This document shows positions 1 to 12,319 of a DNA stretch of 64,000 bases, piece by piece. The notes under the pieces were generated by a model. It saw only the letters and a list, made by a program, of their open reading frames with translations. It had not been told where the DNA came from and ran no database searches. The translations under genes were made by a program, and so were the position numbers. Positions within the stretch are counted from its first letter, which is position 1, and each line of letters begins with the position of its first letter. The stretch is from Agromyces sp. Marseille-P2726 (GTDB lineage: Bacteria > Actinomycetota > Actinomycetes > Actinomycetales > Microbacteriaceae). Where the stretch lies: NCBI RefSeq assembly GCF_902809835.1, contig NZ_CADDWM010000002.1, positions 1 to 64,000 on the forward strand, given 5' to 3'.

Positions 1-78
1 GCCCCAAGGGGCGGGAACGGCGTAGGCGCGGAGGGCGCGCAAGGGCGCCGCCGCAGGGCGGGATGCCGCGGCATCCGC
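1..78. other. Tail downstream of the uricase gene, with two palindromes
   Basis: No gene is visible. Bases 1-12 form a short hairpin (GCCCC, AA, GGGGC). Bases 61-76 are a perfect 16-bp palindrome, GGATGCCGCGGCATCC, ending 2 bases before the uricase stop codon. It may serve as a transcript-end hairpin. The same palindrome lies 8 bases past the MFS gene stop at 13342-13357. There is no T-tract, so a terminator role is inference. Confidence 0.35.
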
Positions 79-1050
79 TCAGCAGAAGCCCGCGATGCCC
101 TCCCAGGCGGCGGCCGGACTCGAGGCGCCGCCGCGGGTCACGGTCGCCTCGATCAGGCCGTACGGGCGGTCGGCGGCGAAGAACACCTCGTTGGGGTTGT
201 CGAGCCCGAACGGAGCGAGGTCCACGACGAAGTGATGCTTGTTCGGCATGGAGAGGCGGATCTCGGCGATCTCGGGGTGCCGCTCCAGCACGCGGCTCCC
301 CATGTCGAAGAGCGTCGTCTGCAGCGCGGCGGAGTAGCGCTCGGCGAAGGCCTCCAGCAGCAGCGCGCGCACGCGCTCGTAGGTCGCGTCGTAGTCGAAG
401 CGGTCGGATGCCGCGAGCGCGGCGCCGTCGTAGCGCCACCGCGCCGCGACATCCGTGGCCAGGATCCGGTCGGAGGTCTCGGCGAGCGTCGTGTACCGGT
501 CGCGCGGGAAGCCCTCGAAGCCCGACTTGGTGGACTTCAGCACCGTGAGGTCGCGCAGGCCCGCGATCACATGCCGCGTGGCGCCGTCGGCGACGACGAC
601 CGCCGTACGCACCACCTGGCCCGACCGCACGAACGCGTGATCGTGCGGTTCGCCGTGCGCGATGATGCGGTCCCACGCGTAGCGCTCGGCCTCCCAGCGC
701 CCGCCGGTGACCCAGTCGAACGAGCTCGTGAAGTGGTCGGCGAGCCGCAGCAGGAACGCCTCGGGCGATCCGATGCCGTCGCGCGCGAACGCGAAGATCG
801 TGTTCTTCTGCGTGTCGGTCGCGACGACGTGCCCGTTGTCGCCCTCGAGGTGCGCCGCCGCGAAGTCGCCCCGAAGCTGCGACGTGACGTTGAGGTCGTC
901 GATCTCGTGCCGCGCCGTGTCGCGCGTCACCTTGACCACGCGCACCTCGGCCTTGCCGTACTGGTTCGGCCCGAGGACGATCTCGGGATCGCGGGCGGGG
1001 TGCTCGGGATCGCGGGCGGGCTGCTCGGGGTCGCGGGCGGGCTCGGCCAT
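79..1050 (-). CDS. pucL: Urate oxidase (uricase)
   Basis: Cofactor-free cytosolic uricase, which oxidises urate to 5-hydroxyisourate. About 323 residues, close to the usual 300. The core opens with IVLGPNQYGKAEVRVVKV, and the family block KSGFEGFPRDRYTTL followed by DRILATDVAARW is present. The first 22 residues are an unusual three-copy PARDPE repeat (MAEPARDPEQPARDPEH...) ahead of the normal start of the fold, from a 21-bp DNA repeat at about 985-1047; no other in-frame ATG fits a shorter start. It is the last gene of the minus-strand purine series, 2 bases after the HIU hydrolase stop. The next enzymes in the pathway are encoded just upstream. Confidence 0.95.
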   Translation of the reverse strand: MAEPARDPEQPARDPEHPARDPEIVLGPNQYGKAEVRVVKVTRDTARHEIDDLNVTSQLRGDFAAAHLEGDNGHVVATDTQKNTIFAFARDGIGSPEAFLLRLADHFTSSFDWVTGGRWEAERYAWDRIIAHGEPHDHAFVRSGQVVRTAVVVADGATRHVIAGLRDLTVLKSTKSGFEGFPRDRYTTLAETSDRILATDVAARWRYDGAALAASDRFDYDATYERVRALLLEAFAERYSAALQTTLFDMGSRVLERHPEIAEIRLSMPNKHHFVVDLAPFGLDNPNEVFFAADRPYGLIEATVTRGGASSPAAAWEGIAGFC

Positions 1051-1052
1051 GG

Positions 1053-1406
1053 TCAGCTCCCTCGGTAGGTCGAATAGGCGAACGGGCTGAGCAACAGCGG
1101 CACGTGGTAGTGCCGCCCCTCCTCGGCGACGACGAAGTCGATGAGCACCTCGGGGTAGAACGTGTCAGTGCCGCGCGCGGCGAAGTAGCCGCCCGTGTCG
1201 AACCGCAGGCGGTACTCGCCCGCGGGCACGGCGTCGGGGCCGAGCCGGCTCACGCGGCCGTCGTCATCGGTGACGGATGCCGCGACCGCGCGCCATTCGG
1301 CGTCGCCGCCCCCGGGCGAGCGGGCGAGCAGTTCGACGCCGACCCCCGCCGCCGGACGGCCGCTCGTCGCGTCGAGCACGTGCGTCGTGATCTGCGAGGC
1401 GCTCAT
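1053..1406 (-). CDS. uraH: 5-Hydroxyisourate hydrolase (transthyretin-like)
   Basis: Hydrolyses 5-hydroxyisourate, the uricase product, to OHCU. At 117 residues it has the normal length. The N-terminal block ITTHVLDATSGRPAAGVGVEL and the C-terminal YRGS tetrapeptide are the diagnostic transthyretin-like active-site motifs. The ATG at 1406 has no clear Shine-Dalgarno, but a TATGGT hexamer ends 7 bases upstream, so it may be read as a leaderless message from its own promoter as well as from the long purine transcript. It lies directly before uricase, so consecutive steps are co-expressed. Confidence 0.95.
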   Translation of the reverse strand: MSASQITTHVLDATSGRPAAGVGVELLARSPGGGDAEWRAVAASVTDDDGRVSRLGPDAVPAGEYRLRFDTGGYFAARGTDTFYPEVLIDFVVAEEGRHYHVPLLLSPFAYSTYRGS

Positions 1407-1412
1407 GCCGCG

Positions 1413-1418
1413 ACCATA
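1413..1418 (-). promoter_or_regulatory. Putative leaderless -10 element for uraH
   Basis: TATGGT on the minus strand, separated from the uraH ATG by exactly 6 bases. This fits the TANNNT-N6-start pattern repeated at many genes of this window. No convincing -35 is seen. Confidence 0.45.
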
Positions 1419-1422
1419 CCCC

Positions 1423-1917
1423 TCACGTGAACAGTCCCCTCAGGCGCAGGAGCGCGATCTCGCGCAGCTGCTCGGCGACGACGGCGTCCTCCTCGGCGGG
1501 CGTGTTGCCGAGCCGCTCGTGGAGCGCCGCGAGCATCTCGGCGGACGAGCGCCCCGCCGCCCGGATGAGGAACACGCGCCCGAACCGCGCCTCGTACGCG
1601 CGGTTGCCCTCGGCGAGCGCGGCGGCGGTCGCGGCATCCGTCGGATCGACCCCCGACTGCTCGCGACGCGACATCGCGGCCTCGACATCGTCACCGGCGG
1701 GACGCTCGCCGATGCGCGGGTGATGCGCGAGCGCGGCCTCCACCTCGTCGGCGGTGAACGGCGCCGCCGCGTCACCCGCCGCGCCGACGAGGTCGTCGAC
1801 CGACGCGTACGGCCGCCCGTCGGCGACCTCCTCGCACCAGCGCTGCACGTCGACGCACGGCCGCAGCATCTCGACCGCGTCCTCCCAGTCGGCGTCGTTG
1901 AACTCATCGAGCCGCAT
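1423..1917 (-). CDS. uraD: 2-Oxo-4-hydroxy-4-carboxy-5-ureidoimidazoline (OHCU) decarboxylase
   Basis: Decarboxylates OHCU to S-allantoin, completing the uricase-UraH-UraD trio. The 164-residue protein begins [20 protein letters not shown]. It carries the family features: HHPRIGERP with the catalytic His, SRREQSGVD, and [23 protein letters not shown] near the end. The reading frame is open much further upstream, but those codons encode low-complexity shadow of allantoinase, so the start is placed at 1917. It overlaps the allantoinase 3' end by 14 bases, indicating translational coupling. Confidence 0.93.
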   Translation of the reverse strand: MRLDEFNDADWEDAVEMLRPCVDVQRWCEEVADGRPYASVDDLVGAAGDAAAPFTADEVEAALAHHPRIGERPAGDDVEAAMSRREQSGVDPTDAATAAALAEGNRAYEARFGRVFLIRAAGRSSAEMLAALHERLGNTPAEEDAVVAEQLREIALLRLRGLFT

Positions 1918-3595
1918 CGCGCGCTCCCTCCTCCGCGACGCCGGCACGCGGCATCCGCTCGTCTCCTCGCGGCAGCCGCTCGTCTCTTCGCGGCAGCCGC
2001 TCGTCTCGCCGCGGCAGCCGCTCGTCTCGCCGCAGCAGCCGCCCACGCGGCGACGCCCGATCGACCGGCTCGCCCGCCAGCACCGTCGTGCGCACCACCC
2101 CCGCGAGTTCGCGCCCGTCGTACACGCACACGGGGTGGCGGTGCTCGAGGGCCGCGGCATCCACCGTGAACGTCTGCTCGGGCGCGAACACGACGAGGTC
2201 GGCATCGCGGCCGACCTCGATCGCGCCCTTCGCCGCGAGGCCCACCCGTTGCGCTGGGGCCACCGACATCCACTCGACGACCCTGGCCAGCGGGATGCCC
2301 CGGCGCCGCGCCTCGGTCCAGACCAGCGGGAGCCCGAGCTGCAACGACGCGATGCCGCCCCACGCCTCGACGAAGTCGCCGTCGCCGGCGAACTTCAGGT
2401 CGGGGGTCGCGGGCGAGTGGTCCGAGACGACGAAGTCGATGACGCCCTCCTCGAGCCCGCGCCAGAGGGCCTCGCGGTTCGCGGCCTCCCGGATCGGCGG
2501 GCAGCACTTGAACGCGGTCGACCCCGGCGTCACCTCCTCGGCCGTGAGCGTGAGGTAGTGCGGGCACGTCTCGACGGTGAGGTCGACGCCGTCGCGCTTG
2601 GCCTCCGCGATCCGCTCGAGCGCGTCGGCCGAGCTGAGGTGCAGGATGTGCGCCGCGGCCCCCGTTCGTCGGGCTCGCTCGATGACGGCGGCGATGGCGG
2701 CATCCTCCGCCGTGCCCGGCCGGGAGGCGAGGAAGTCGGCGTACGACCTGCTGTGCGGGTGCGGGGCGGCATCGATGAGCGCGGCATCCTCGGCGTGCAC
2801 GATGATGAGCGAGTCGGATGCCGCGAGCATGGCCATCGCGGACTCCATCTCGTCGGCGGTCACCGCCGGGAACTCGTCGACCCCCGAATGCACGAGGAAG
2901 CACTTGAACCCGAACACGCCCTCGGCGACGAGCGGCCCGAGATCGTCGAGGTTGCCGGGCACCAGGCCGCCCCAGAATCCGACGTCGACGAAGACCTCGC
3001 CGGCCGCCGCGGCTCGCTTCGTCTCGAGCGCCGGCACCGAGGTCGTCGGCGGGATGCTGTTCAGCGGCATGTCGATGATCGTCGTGACCCCGCCCGCGGC
3101 GGCGGCCCGCGTGGCCGACGCGAAGCCCTCCCACTCGGTGCGGCCGGGTTCGTTGACGTGCACGTGCGTGTCGACGAGCCCCGGGATCAGGACCTCGTCG
3201 GGCGCAAGTTCGATCGTTCGCGCGGGGGCGGCGACGGCGGACTCCGGACCGGACCGGGGGTCGAGATCCTGGGCGGAGAGGTGCTGGGCGGAGGGGTTCT
3301 GTCCGGCGGGACTCCTGAAAAGAAGGACGCCTTCCTCGGGCTGCCGGGCGTCCTTCGATTCAGGAGTCGACGAGACGGGGACGTCGTCGTCGGGCGGGCG
3401 GTCGTCCTTCGATTCAGGAGTCGACGAGACGGGAACGGCGACTCGCACCTCCACGATGACGCCGCCGCGCACATGGACCTCGGCGGGCACGAAGGCGCCG
3501 CCGATGAGCACCCGCTCGCCGCGGATGACGAGGTCGGCGGGCGGCCCGGATGCCCCGGAGCCGGGCGGCTGCGGCATCCGCTCGCTCATCCCCAT
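1904..3595 (-). CDS. allB: Allantoinase with repeat insertions
   Basis: Zinc amidohydrolase opening allantoin to allantoate. The metal motif [20 protein letters not shown], the FKCFLVHSG block (carbamylated Lys region), HAED, HILHLSS and [13 protein letters not shown] are all present. About 563 residues, against roughly 450 for the family. The excess is an insert at about residues 55-120, carrying [11 protein letters not shown] twice, and a C-terminal tail of LPRRDER heptads. ATG at 3595 overlaps the allE stop by 10 bases; ATG at 3589 gives the common ATGA overlap and is equally possible. Both additions are encoded by DNA repeats and lie outside the catalytic barrel, so activity is probably retained. 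Confidence 0.93.
   Translation of the reverse strand: MGMSERMPQPPGSGASGPPADLVIRGERVLIGGAFVPAEVHVRGGVIVEVRVAVPVSSTPESKDDRPPDDDVPVSSTPESKDARQPEEGVLLFRSPAGQNPSAQHLSAQDLDPRSGPESAVAAPARTIELAPDEVLIPGLVDTHVHVNEPGRTEWEGFASATRAAAAGGVTTIIDMPLNSIPPTTSVPALETKRAAAAGEVFVDVGFWGGLVPGNLDDLGPLVAEGVFGFKCFLVHSGVDEFPAVTADEMESAMAMLAASDSLIIVHAEDAALIDAAPHPHSRSYADFLASRPGTAEDAAIAAVIERARRTGAAAHILHLSSADALERIAEAKRDGVDLTVETCPHYLTLTAEEVTPGSTAFKCCPPIREAANREALWRGLEEGVIDFVVSDHSPATPDLKFAGDGDFVEAWGGIASLQLGLPLVWTEARRRGIPLARVVEWMSVAPAQRVGLAAKGAIEVGRDADLVVFAPEQTFTVDAAALEHRHPVCVYDGRELAGVVRTTVLAGEPVDRASPRGRLLRRDERLPRRDERLPRRDERLPRGDERMPRAGVAEEGARDAAR
1950..2040. repeat. 21-bp tandem repeat in the allB 3' end
   Basis: About four copies of a 21-bp unit (core CTCGTCTCTTCGCGGCAGCCG). 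They encode the heptad RLPRRDE at the allantoinase C-terminus. A similar 21-bp tandem repeat encodes the uricase N-terminus at about 985-1047. Confidence 0.8.
3311..3433. repeat. Direct and inverted repeat copies inside allB
   Basis: A 31-bp sequence starting CGTCCTTCGATTCAGGAGTC occurs at 3349-3379 and again at 3403-3433, encoding VSSTPESKD each time. A third, inverted and slightly diverged copy (ACTCCTGAAAAGAAGGACG) lies at 3311-3329. The group sits in the allantoinase-specific insert and looks like an intergenic repeat that has invaded a coding sequence. Confidence 0.75.
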
Positions 3596-4485
3596 CGGCT
3601 CGCGGCCCGGACGCCCTCGGCAGGCCCCGCGCCGGGCCCCGTCAGTCGCACCTGGCGGTTGACGTCCTTGTAGAGCAGGTACCGGAACGGCCCCGGACCA
3701 CCCGCGTAGCAGGCCTGCGGGCAGAACGCGCGCAGCCACATGAAGTCGCCGGCCTCGACCTCGACCCAGTCGCCGTTGAGCCGGTAGACGCCCTTGCCCT
3801 CGAGCACGAAGAGTCCGTGCTCCATCACGTGGGTCTCGGCGAACGGGATCACCCCGCCCGGCCGGAACGTCACGATGTTCACGTGCATGTCGTGCGCGAG
3901 GTCGTCGGGATCGACGAACCGCGTCGTCGCCCACGCGCCGTCGGTGTCGGGCATCGCCTGCGCCTCGACGGCGGCGTCGCTCGTGATGAACGACGCGGGT
4001 GCGTCGATGCCCTCGACCGGCTCGTACGCCTTGCGGATCCAGTGGAACGACGTCGACTCGTCGCCCTCGTTCGCGACCGACCAGGGCGCGCCGGCGGCGA
4101 GGTACGCGTATCCGCCCGGGCCGAGCACATGGCGCGAGCCGCTGCCGTCCCAATCGCCGCCGGCACCGCTGTCATCGCCCAAGGTCACCGTGAGCTCCCC
4201 CGCCGTCACGAACACCACCCCCTCGACGCCGGCCTCGGGCTCGGGTCGCTCGGCACCGCCGCCGGGCGCGATCTCGACGATGAGCTGCGCGAAGGTCGTC
4301 GCGAACCCCGCGATCGGCCGCGCCAGGATCCACGATCGCGTCCTCGTGAAGCCCGGCAGCCTGCTCGTGACGATGTCGCGCAGCACGCCCTTCGGGATCA
4401 CGGTGTACGCCTCGGTCACGATCGCGCGGTCGGTCAGGAGTTCGGTCTGCGCGGGCAGCCCGCCCGGCGGGGTGTAGTACGTCAT
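3586..4485 (-). CDS. allE: (S)-ureidoglycine aminohydrolase (bicupin)
   Basis: Releases ammonia from (S)-ureidoglycine to give ureidoglycolate. The 299-residue protein begins [20 protein letters not shown] and has two cupin halves, each with a glycine-rich barrel. The C-terminal half holds [20 protein letters not shown], the likely Mn-binding cupin motif, and [24 protein letters not shown], typical of AllE. The start is supported by AGGAGG 4-9 bases upstream and an ATGA overlap with the preceding aldolase gene. Its substrate needs allantoate amidohydrolase, which is not in the window. Confidence 0.93.
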   Translation of the reverse strand: MTYYTPPGGLPAQTELLTDRAIVTEAYTVIPKGVLRDIVTSRLPGFTRTRSWILARPIAGFATTFAQLIVEIAPGGGAERPEPEAGVEGVVFVTAGELTVTLGDDSGAGGDWDGSGSRHVLGPGGYAYLAAGAPWSVANEGDESTSFHWIRKAYEPVEGIDAPASFITSDAAVEAQAMPDTDGAWATTRFVDPDDLAHDMHVNIVTFRPGGVIPFAETHVMEHGLFVLEGKGVYRLNGDWVEVEAGDFMWLRAFCPQACYAGGPGPFRYLLYKDVNRQVRLTGPGAGPAEGVRAASRWG

Positions 4486-5789
4486 GACACCTCCTGGGGT
4501 CTCTGCGGTCGATCGATACGCGGATGCGCGAGCCGCGTGAGGGCGTGCGCGTCGAACCCCGTCTCGGCGGCCACTTCCGCCGCGGTGAGCGCGCCGCACT
4601 GCATGCCGCGCAGCACGAAGCCGGCGAGCGCGCGCACCGTCGCCGGCTCGTCGAGCACCGCCCCATCGGTGCGCCGCTCGTCGTGGTCGTGCAGCCGAAC
4701 CGAAGCCTCGGGCCAGCCCTCCCGGTAGAACGCGTACGTCGCGAGGTAGCGCGTCAGCAGCTGGTTGGGGTGCAGGTCCCACCCCTGGGTGAAGCCGCGC
4801 TCGAGCGAGCGGTGCACCAGCCGCGCGTGCGTGCGCCACGCCTCCTCGGTGCGGTCGCCGACGGGCAGCAGGTTCGACGACCCGTCGGAGAGCCGAACCC
4901 CGGTGCCCGCGACCGCGAGCTGCATCAACTCCTTGGCGAGGTCGGCCGCCGGATGCCGCAGCGACTGGTAGCGCGCCGGGATCCCGATCGCCGCACTGTA
5001 GTCGTAGGTGCCGTAGTGCAGCCCCATCAGGCGTCCGCTCGCGACGTGCGGAAGCCACGCGAGCGGCGACGTGCCGTCGTGCGCGAGCACGAGCTGCGGC
5101 GTCTCGACCTGCACCTCGAAGTGGAGCCGGCCCTCGGGAAGCTTGTACGCGCGCTCGAGCGCCGCCGTCAGCTCGACCATCGCCTCGACCTGGGCGACGG
5201 TGCTCACCTTCGGCACGGTGAGCATGAGGCCCGGCGGAAGGTCGCCGTGTTCGAGCAGGCCGCCGATGAACAGGTCGAGGGTTCGGATGCCGCGGGCCCG
5301 CGTCGACGCCTCGAGGCTCTTGAACCGGATGCCGATGTACGGCGGAGTGATCCCACCGGCCATCGCGGCCTCCACCCGGGCCGCGGCGCGGACCACGTCG
5401 GCGTCCTCGACGTCGTCGCCGCGGTCGCCGTAGCCGTCCTCGAAGTCGATGCGGAGGTCCTCGATGGGTTCGCGCAGGAGCTTGTCGCGCACGAGGGGCG
5501 CGATCCGTTCGCCGAGCGCCTCGTCGATGCCGACGAGGGTCGCGACGGACGCGACGCCACCGTACTCGTCGGCCGCTTCGAGCGCCGCCCGGCCCCAGTC
5601 GGCGGGCAGCACGGGCGTGTAGCTGTCGCCGGGCACGTAGGCGGTGTGCACGGGCTGGCGCGCACCCGTGTCTCCGGGGTACGCCCGCTCGAGGAGCGCG
5701 TCGGTCGCGGCGAGGCGACGCTCGATCGCCGCGAGCTCCGCTCGGGCGAGTGCCGTGCGGGGAGTTGGGGTGGCTCGGGTTGTGCGCAT
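4482..5789 (-). CDS. CitE/HpcH-like aldolase (DUF6986 type)
   Basis: A 435-residue protein resembling the HpcH/HpaI aldolase superfamily. It contains RIDFEDGYGDRGDD, a metal-binding ED pair, then GIRFKSLEAS, PKVSTVAQVEAM and FEVQVETPQLVL, in the positions expected for a CitE-like TIM barrel. Such proteins are often found beside malate synthase in actinobacterial purine clusters; their reaction is, as far as I know, not established. The location between malate synthase and allE suggests handling of glyoxylate or a ureidoglycolate-derived acid, which is inference. ATG at 5789, 14 bases after the malate synthase stop. Confidence 0.75.
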   Translation of the reverse strand: MRTTRATPTPRTALARAELAAIERRLAATDALLERAYPGDTGARQPVHTAYVPGDSYTPVLPADWGRAALEAADEYGGVASVATLVGIDEALGERIAPLVRDKLLREPIEDLRIDFEDGYGDRGDDVEDADVVRAAARVEAAMAGGITPPYIGIRFKSLEASTRARGIRTLDLFIGGLLEHGDLPPGLMLTVPKVSTVAQVEAMVELTAALERAYKLPEGRLHFEVQVETPQLVLAHDGTSPLAWLPHVASGRLMGLHYGTYDYSAAIGIPARYQSLRHPAADLAKELMQLAVAGTGVRLSDGSSNLLPVGDRTEEAWRTHARLVHRSLERGFTQGWDLHPNQLLTRYLATYAFYREGWPEASVRLHDHDERRTDGAVLDEPATVRALAGFVLRGMQCGALTAAEVAAETGFDAHALTRLAHPRIDRPQRPQEVS

Positions 5790-5803
5790 CCTCGATCCCG
5801 TCG

Positions 5804-7402
5804 TCAGTCGAGCAGCTCGTAGGCCGGAAGCGTGAGGAAGTCGACGTAGTCGCTCGACAGGCAGAGATCGCCGATCAGGCGTGCCGCCGGCTCGTACAGC
5901 GTCGCGAAGCGCTCGGGGTCCACCTCGCCGCGCAGGCGCTCCACCTCCTCGGCGAGCACCGAGCGAACGAGGTCGGGCGTGATGGCCTGCCCCGTGTCGG
6001 CGAGCACCACGCGGTTCTGCAGCTGCTGCCACACCTGCGAGCGCGAGATCTCGGCGGTCGCGGCATCCTCCATCAGGTTGTGGATGGCCACCGCACCGTT
6101 GCCGCCGAGCCAGGCGGCCACGTACGCGACGGCGACGTAGAGGTTGTTGCGCAGGCCCGCCTCGGTGACCTCACCGCCGGCGGATGCCACGTCGAGGAGA
6201 TCCTGGGCCGACACCGACACCTCGGGGCGCTGCCGGTCGAACTGGTTCGGGCGATCCCCGAGCACGCGATCGAACTCCTCGCGGCAGATCTCGACGAGGT
6301 CGGGGTGCGCGACCCAGGATCCGTCGAACCCGTCGTTCGCCTCACGCCGCTTGTCGTCGCGCACCTTGCGGATCGCGGCATCCGTCACCTCGGGGTCACG
6401 GCGGTTCGGGATGAACGCGGCCATCCCGCCCATCGCGGCCGCACCCCGTCGGTGGCACGTCTTCACGAGCAGCTCGGTGTAGGCGCGCATGAACGGCGCG
6501 GTCATCGAGACCGCGGAGCGGTCGGGCAGCACGAAGGCGGGCCCGGCATCGCGGAAGACCTTGATCATGCTGAACAGGTAGTCCCAACGGCCGGCGTTGA
6601 GACCCGACGCGTGCTCGCGCAGCTCGAAGAGGATCTCGTCCATCTCGAAGGCCGCCGGGATCGTCTCGATGAGCACGGTGGCGCGGATCGTGCCGCGCGG
6701 GATGCCGAGCCGCTCCTGCGCGAACAGGAACACGTCGTTCCACAGGCGCGCCTCGAGGTGGCTCTCGAGCTTCGGCAGGTAGTAGTACGGCCCGCGGCCG
6801 CCGTCGAGCAGGAGCTGCGCGGTGTGGAAGAAGTGCAGCCCGAAGTCGACGAGCGAGCCCGACGCCGGCTCTCCGTCGACGAGCACGTGACGCTCGGGCA
6901 GGTGCCAGCCGCGTGGCCGGGTCACCACGGTGGGTCTGCGGATGTCGCTGCGCAACGCATAGTCCTTGCCCTCGGGTGACGTGTACGCGAGCGTGCCGCG
7001 GGCGGCGTCGCGCAGGTTCAGCACGCTGCCGATCACGTTGTCCCACGTGGGGCTGGACGCGTCCTCGAGGTCGGCCAGCCAGACGCGAGCGCCCGAGTTC
7101 AGCGCGTTGATGGCCATCTTCGCCGGATTCGCGGGACCGGTGATCTCCACGCGGCGATCGGTCAGCGCCTCGGGTGCCGGCGCCACGCGCCAGTCGCCGT
7201 CGCGGACCTCGCGGGTCTCGGGGAGGAAGTCGAGCGCTTCGCCCGCCGCGATCCTCGCGCGGCGTTCGGTGCGTGCCCCGAGGAGCTCACGTCGGCGAGG
7301 GTCGAACCGGTGATGCAACTCCTCGACGAACTCGAGCGCCTGGGTGCTGAGGATCTCGTCGCCGCCCGCGACACCGGTGGCCCGGGTGAGTTCGATGGTC
7401 AT
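5804..7402 (-). CDS. aceB: Malate synthase A-type
   Basis: Condenses glyoxylate with acetyl-CoA to malate. 532 residues. Family blocks are [73 protein letters not shown] and NFLG-like [11 protein letters not shown] at 7402 is preferred over an upstream ATG because AAGGAG lies 10 bases ahead. It is the first gene of the minus-strand purine series, so its main job here is probably to consume glyoxylate released at the end of allantoin breakdown. No isocitrate lyase is nearby. Confidence 0.93.
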   Translation of the reverse strand: MTIELTRATGVAGGDEILSTQALEFVEELHHRFDPRRRELLGARTERRARIAAGEALDFLPETREVRDGDWRVAPAPEALTDRRVEITGPANPAKMAINALNSGARVWLADLEDASSPTWDNVIGSVLNLRDAARGTLAYTSPEGKDYALRSDIRRPTVVTRPRGWHLPERHVLVDGEPASGSLVDFGLHFFHTAQLLLDGGRGPYYYLPKLESHLEARLWNDVFLFAQERLGIPRGTIRATVLIETIPAAFEMDEILFELREHASGLNAGRWDYLFSMIKVFRDAGPAFVLPDRSAVSMTAPFMRAYTELLVKTCHRRGAAAMGGMAAFIPNRRDPEVTDAAIRKVRDDKRREANDGFDGSWVAHPDLVEICREEFDRVLGDRPNQFDRQRPEVSVSAQDLLDVASAGGEVTEAGLRNNLYVAVAYVAAWLGGNGAVAIHNLMEDAATAEISRSQVWQQLQNRVVLADTGQAITPDLVRSVLAEEVERLRGEVDPERFATLYEPAARLIGDLCLSSDYVDFLTLPAYELLD

Positions 7403-7539
7403 CGGATGCCGCTCCTTCGCGTCCTGCTCATCATCCCGCACGAGCGGCGCGAGGACGAGGACTGCGACGCTCGCGTCGCGACGATTTCCGTCGTACCGAC
7501 ATGCGGCGGCGCGGGAAGCGTGCGCAGTAGACTTCCCTG
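7403..7539. promoter_or_regulatory. Divergent control region of the purine operons
   Basis: A 137-base spacer between aceB (minus) and xdhA (plus). TAGACT at 7528-7533 lies exactly 6 bases before the xdhA ATG, suggesting a leaderless xdhA message. A short inverted repeat (CGACG, 5 bases, CGTCG) lies in the middle and could be an operator. No regulator gene is encoded in the cluster. Confidence 0.45.
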
Positions 7540-8993
7540 ATGGATGACATCGCCGTCACCGTCAACGGCCGACGCCGCCCGCTCGCGGGGGTGCAGCCGC
7601 AGACGAACGCGCTCGACTGGCTGCGCCAGACGGGCCTGACCGGAAGCAAGGAAGGCTGCGCCGAGGGCGAGTGCGGTGCGTGCGCCATGCTCATCGCGAC
7701 CCCGTCCGACGACGGCGGCACCATGTGGACGGCGGTCAACGCGTGCCTCGTGCCCGCCGCGGCCCTCGACGGCCAGGAAATCGTGACGGCCGAGGGCCTG
7801 GGCACGCCCGAGGCCATGCATCCGGTGCAGCAGGAGCTGGCCGCGGCGGGTGGATCGCAATGCGGCTACTGCACGCCGGGATTCGCCTGCAGCATGGCCG
7901 CCGAGTACTACCGCTCCTCTCGAGTTGCGGAAGTCTCGCCGGAATCGGGCGACTCCGATGGGTGGACCGGGCCGAACGGGTTCGACCTGCACGCCATCTC
8001 GGGGAACCTCTGCCGCTGCACGGGGTACCGTCCGATCCGCGACGCCGCGTTCGCACTCGGCGCACCCGAGGGCGACGATCCGCTCGCCGCTCGACGCGCC
8101 GAGCCGGCACCCGCCCCGAGCCACACGCGTCTCGAGACCGACGTCGGCCGCTTCATCCGACCCGCAACGCTCGACGCAGCGCTCGCGGAGCTCGCCGCGC
8201 ACCCCGACGCCGTGCTCGTCGCCGGCGCGACCGACTGGGGCGTGGACGTGAACCTGCGCGGCCGCCGCGCCGACACGGTCATCGCGATCGACCAGCTGCC
8301 CGAGCTCCGCGCGATCAGCATCAGTGACGACCTGATCGAGCTCGGCGCCGGGCTCACGCTCTCGGAGGTCGAGCACCGGCTCGATGGTGGCGTGCCCCTC
8401 CTGGCCGAGCTGTTCCCGCGATTCGCGTCCCCGCTCATCCGCAATCGCGCGACGATCGGCGGCAACCTCGGCACCGCCTCCCCGATCGGCGACACGTCGC
8501 CCGCGCTGCTCGCGCTCGGGGCATCCGTCGTGCTCGTCTCCGAGTCGGGTGAGCGCGAGGTCGACCTCGCCGACTACTTCACCGGGTACCGAACCACCGT
8601 GCGCAGCGCCGACGAGATCATCCGCGCGGTTCGCATCCCGCGGCCGCTCGCGCCGCTCACGGCGTTCCACAAGATCGCGAAGCGACGCTTCGACGACATC
8701 TCCAGCGTCGCGATCGCCTTCGCCCTCACGCTCGACGACGGCGAGGTGACGACCGCGCGCATCGGCGTCGGGGGCGCGGCCGCGACGCCGCTGCGGGCGA
8801 ACGCGACCGAGGAGGCGCTCGTCGGGCGCCCGTGGACGCTCGAGACCGTGCGTGCCGCGGCATCCGTGCTCGGCTCGGAAGGCACCCCGATGTCGGACCA
8901 GCGAGCGAGTTCCGAGTACCGGGCCGTCATGATGCAGCGGTCGCTCGTCAGGCTCTACCGTTCCACGGCCCCCGAGCGAGCGGAGGTACCGGC

Positions 8994-8997
<4 letters not shown>
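7540..8997 (+). CDS. xdhA: Xanthine dehydrogenase small subunit (2Fe-2S and FAD)
   Basis: 485 residues combining the electron-transfer domains of xanthine dehydrogenase. Plant-type 2Fe-2S motif [12 protein letters not shown] at about residues 44-55. Second cluster ligands QCGYCTPGF (about 107-115) and [11 protein letters not shown] (about 155-165). FAD domain with [14 protein letters not shown] and [17 protein letters not shown]. With XdhB it oxidises hypoxanthine and xanthine to urate, the substrate for the divergent uricase operon. It ends in an ATGA overlap with xdhB. Confidence 0.95.
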
Positions 8998-11459
<2,462 letters not shown>

Positions 11460-11470
11460 GTCGGGCCGCG

Positions 11471-12307
11471 ATGGACTGGCTGGCTGCGCTGCAGGAGCTG
11501 CGGGCGGCGCGCACGCCCGCAGTCATCGTCACGCTCGCGATGGTGCGGGGACACGCGCCGCGCAACGGCGGCGCGAAGATGGTCGTCGCACCGGAGACGT
11601 CGCACGGCACGGTCGGCGGCGGCAATCTCGAGGCGACCGCGATCGACCGGGCCCGCGAGATGCTGGCGTCGGGCACGACGGAGCCCCAGCTGCTGAGGCT
11701 CACGCTCAGCGACAAGGCCGTCACCGACTACGGGGTGCAATGCTGCGGAGGAGAGGTCACCATGATGTTGGAGCCCGTGCCGATCGTGCCGTCGGTGGCG
11801 ATCTTCGGGGTGGGCCACGTGGGCCTCGAGCTCGCACGCATCCTGAGCCGGCATGAGATCGAGCTCTCGCTCGTCGATTCGCGCGCGTCGATGCTGGCCC
11901 CCGAGCGAGTCGGCGTGCCAGGGGCTTCGGGGGCACTCGCCGATGCGGTCGCGTCGATCTCGCTCGTCGTCGCGCCGGTGCCCGAGTCGGCCCTCGCCGA
12001 CCTGCCCCCCGGTGCGCACGTGCTCGTCATGACGCACGACCACGTCGAGGACCTCGCGATCGTCGAAGCGGCGCTGCGAACCCCAGGCCTCGGCTCGATC
12101 GGGCTCATCGGGTCACGGTCGAAGTGGGCGCGGTTCCGCGCGCAGCTGCGTGACGCGGACTTCAGCGACGACGACCTCTCCCGGGTGTCGACGCCGATCG
12201 GCATCGACGGCATCCACTCGAAGGAGCCCGCGGCGATCGCCGTGAGCGTGGCGGCGCGCGTGCTGCAACTCGTGGAGGCCGCGGCGCCGGCGCAGACCGC
12301 GGGCTGA
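11471..12307 (+). CDS. xdhC: XdhC-type molybdenum cofactor insertion protein
   Basis: 278 residues. An N-terminal XdhC domain (VTLAMVRGHAPRNGGAKMVV, GTVGGGNLEATAI, with QCCGGEV) is followed by a Rossmann-like C-terminal domain (AIFGVGHVGLELARIL, GLIGSRSKWARF, GIHSKEPAAIAVSVAARVL). XdhC binds and protects sulfurated molybdopterin and delivers it to XdhB. It starts 11 bases after the xdhB stop, so the three genes form one operon. Confidence 0.93.
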   Translation: MDWLAALQELRAARTPAVIVTLAMVRGHAPRNGGAKMVVAPETSHGTVGGGNLEATAIDRAREMLASGTTEPQLLRLTLSDKAVTDYGVQCCGGEVTMMLEPVPIVPSVAIFGVGHVGLELARILSRHEIELSLVDSRASMLAPERVGVPGASGALADAVASISLVVAPVPESALADLPPGAHVLVMTHDHVEDLAIVEAALRTPGLGSIGLIGSRSKWARFRAQLRDADFSDDDLSRVSTPIGIDGIHSKEPAAIAVSVAARVLQLVEAAAPAQTAG

Positions 12308-12319
12308 ATCACGCCGGGC

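Noticed and set aside
1423-2205. Longer start for OHCU decarboxylase at 2205
   Set aside because: The extra 96 codons are antiphase translation of the allantoinase repeat tail; the family N-terminus begins at 1917.
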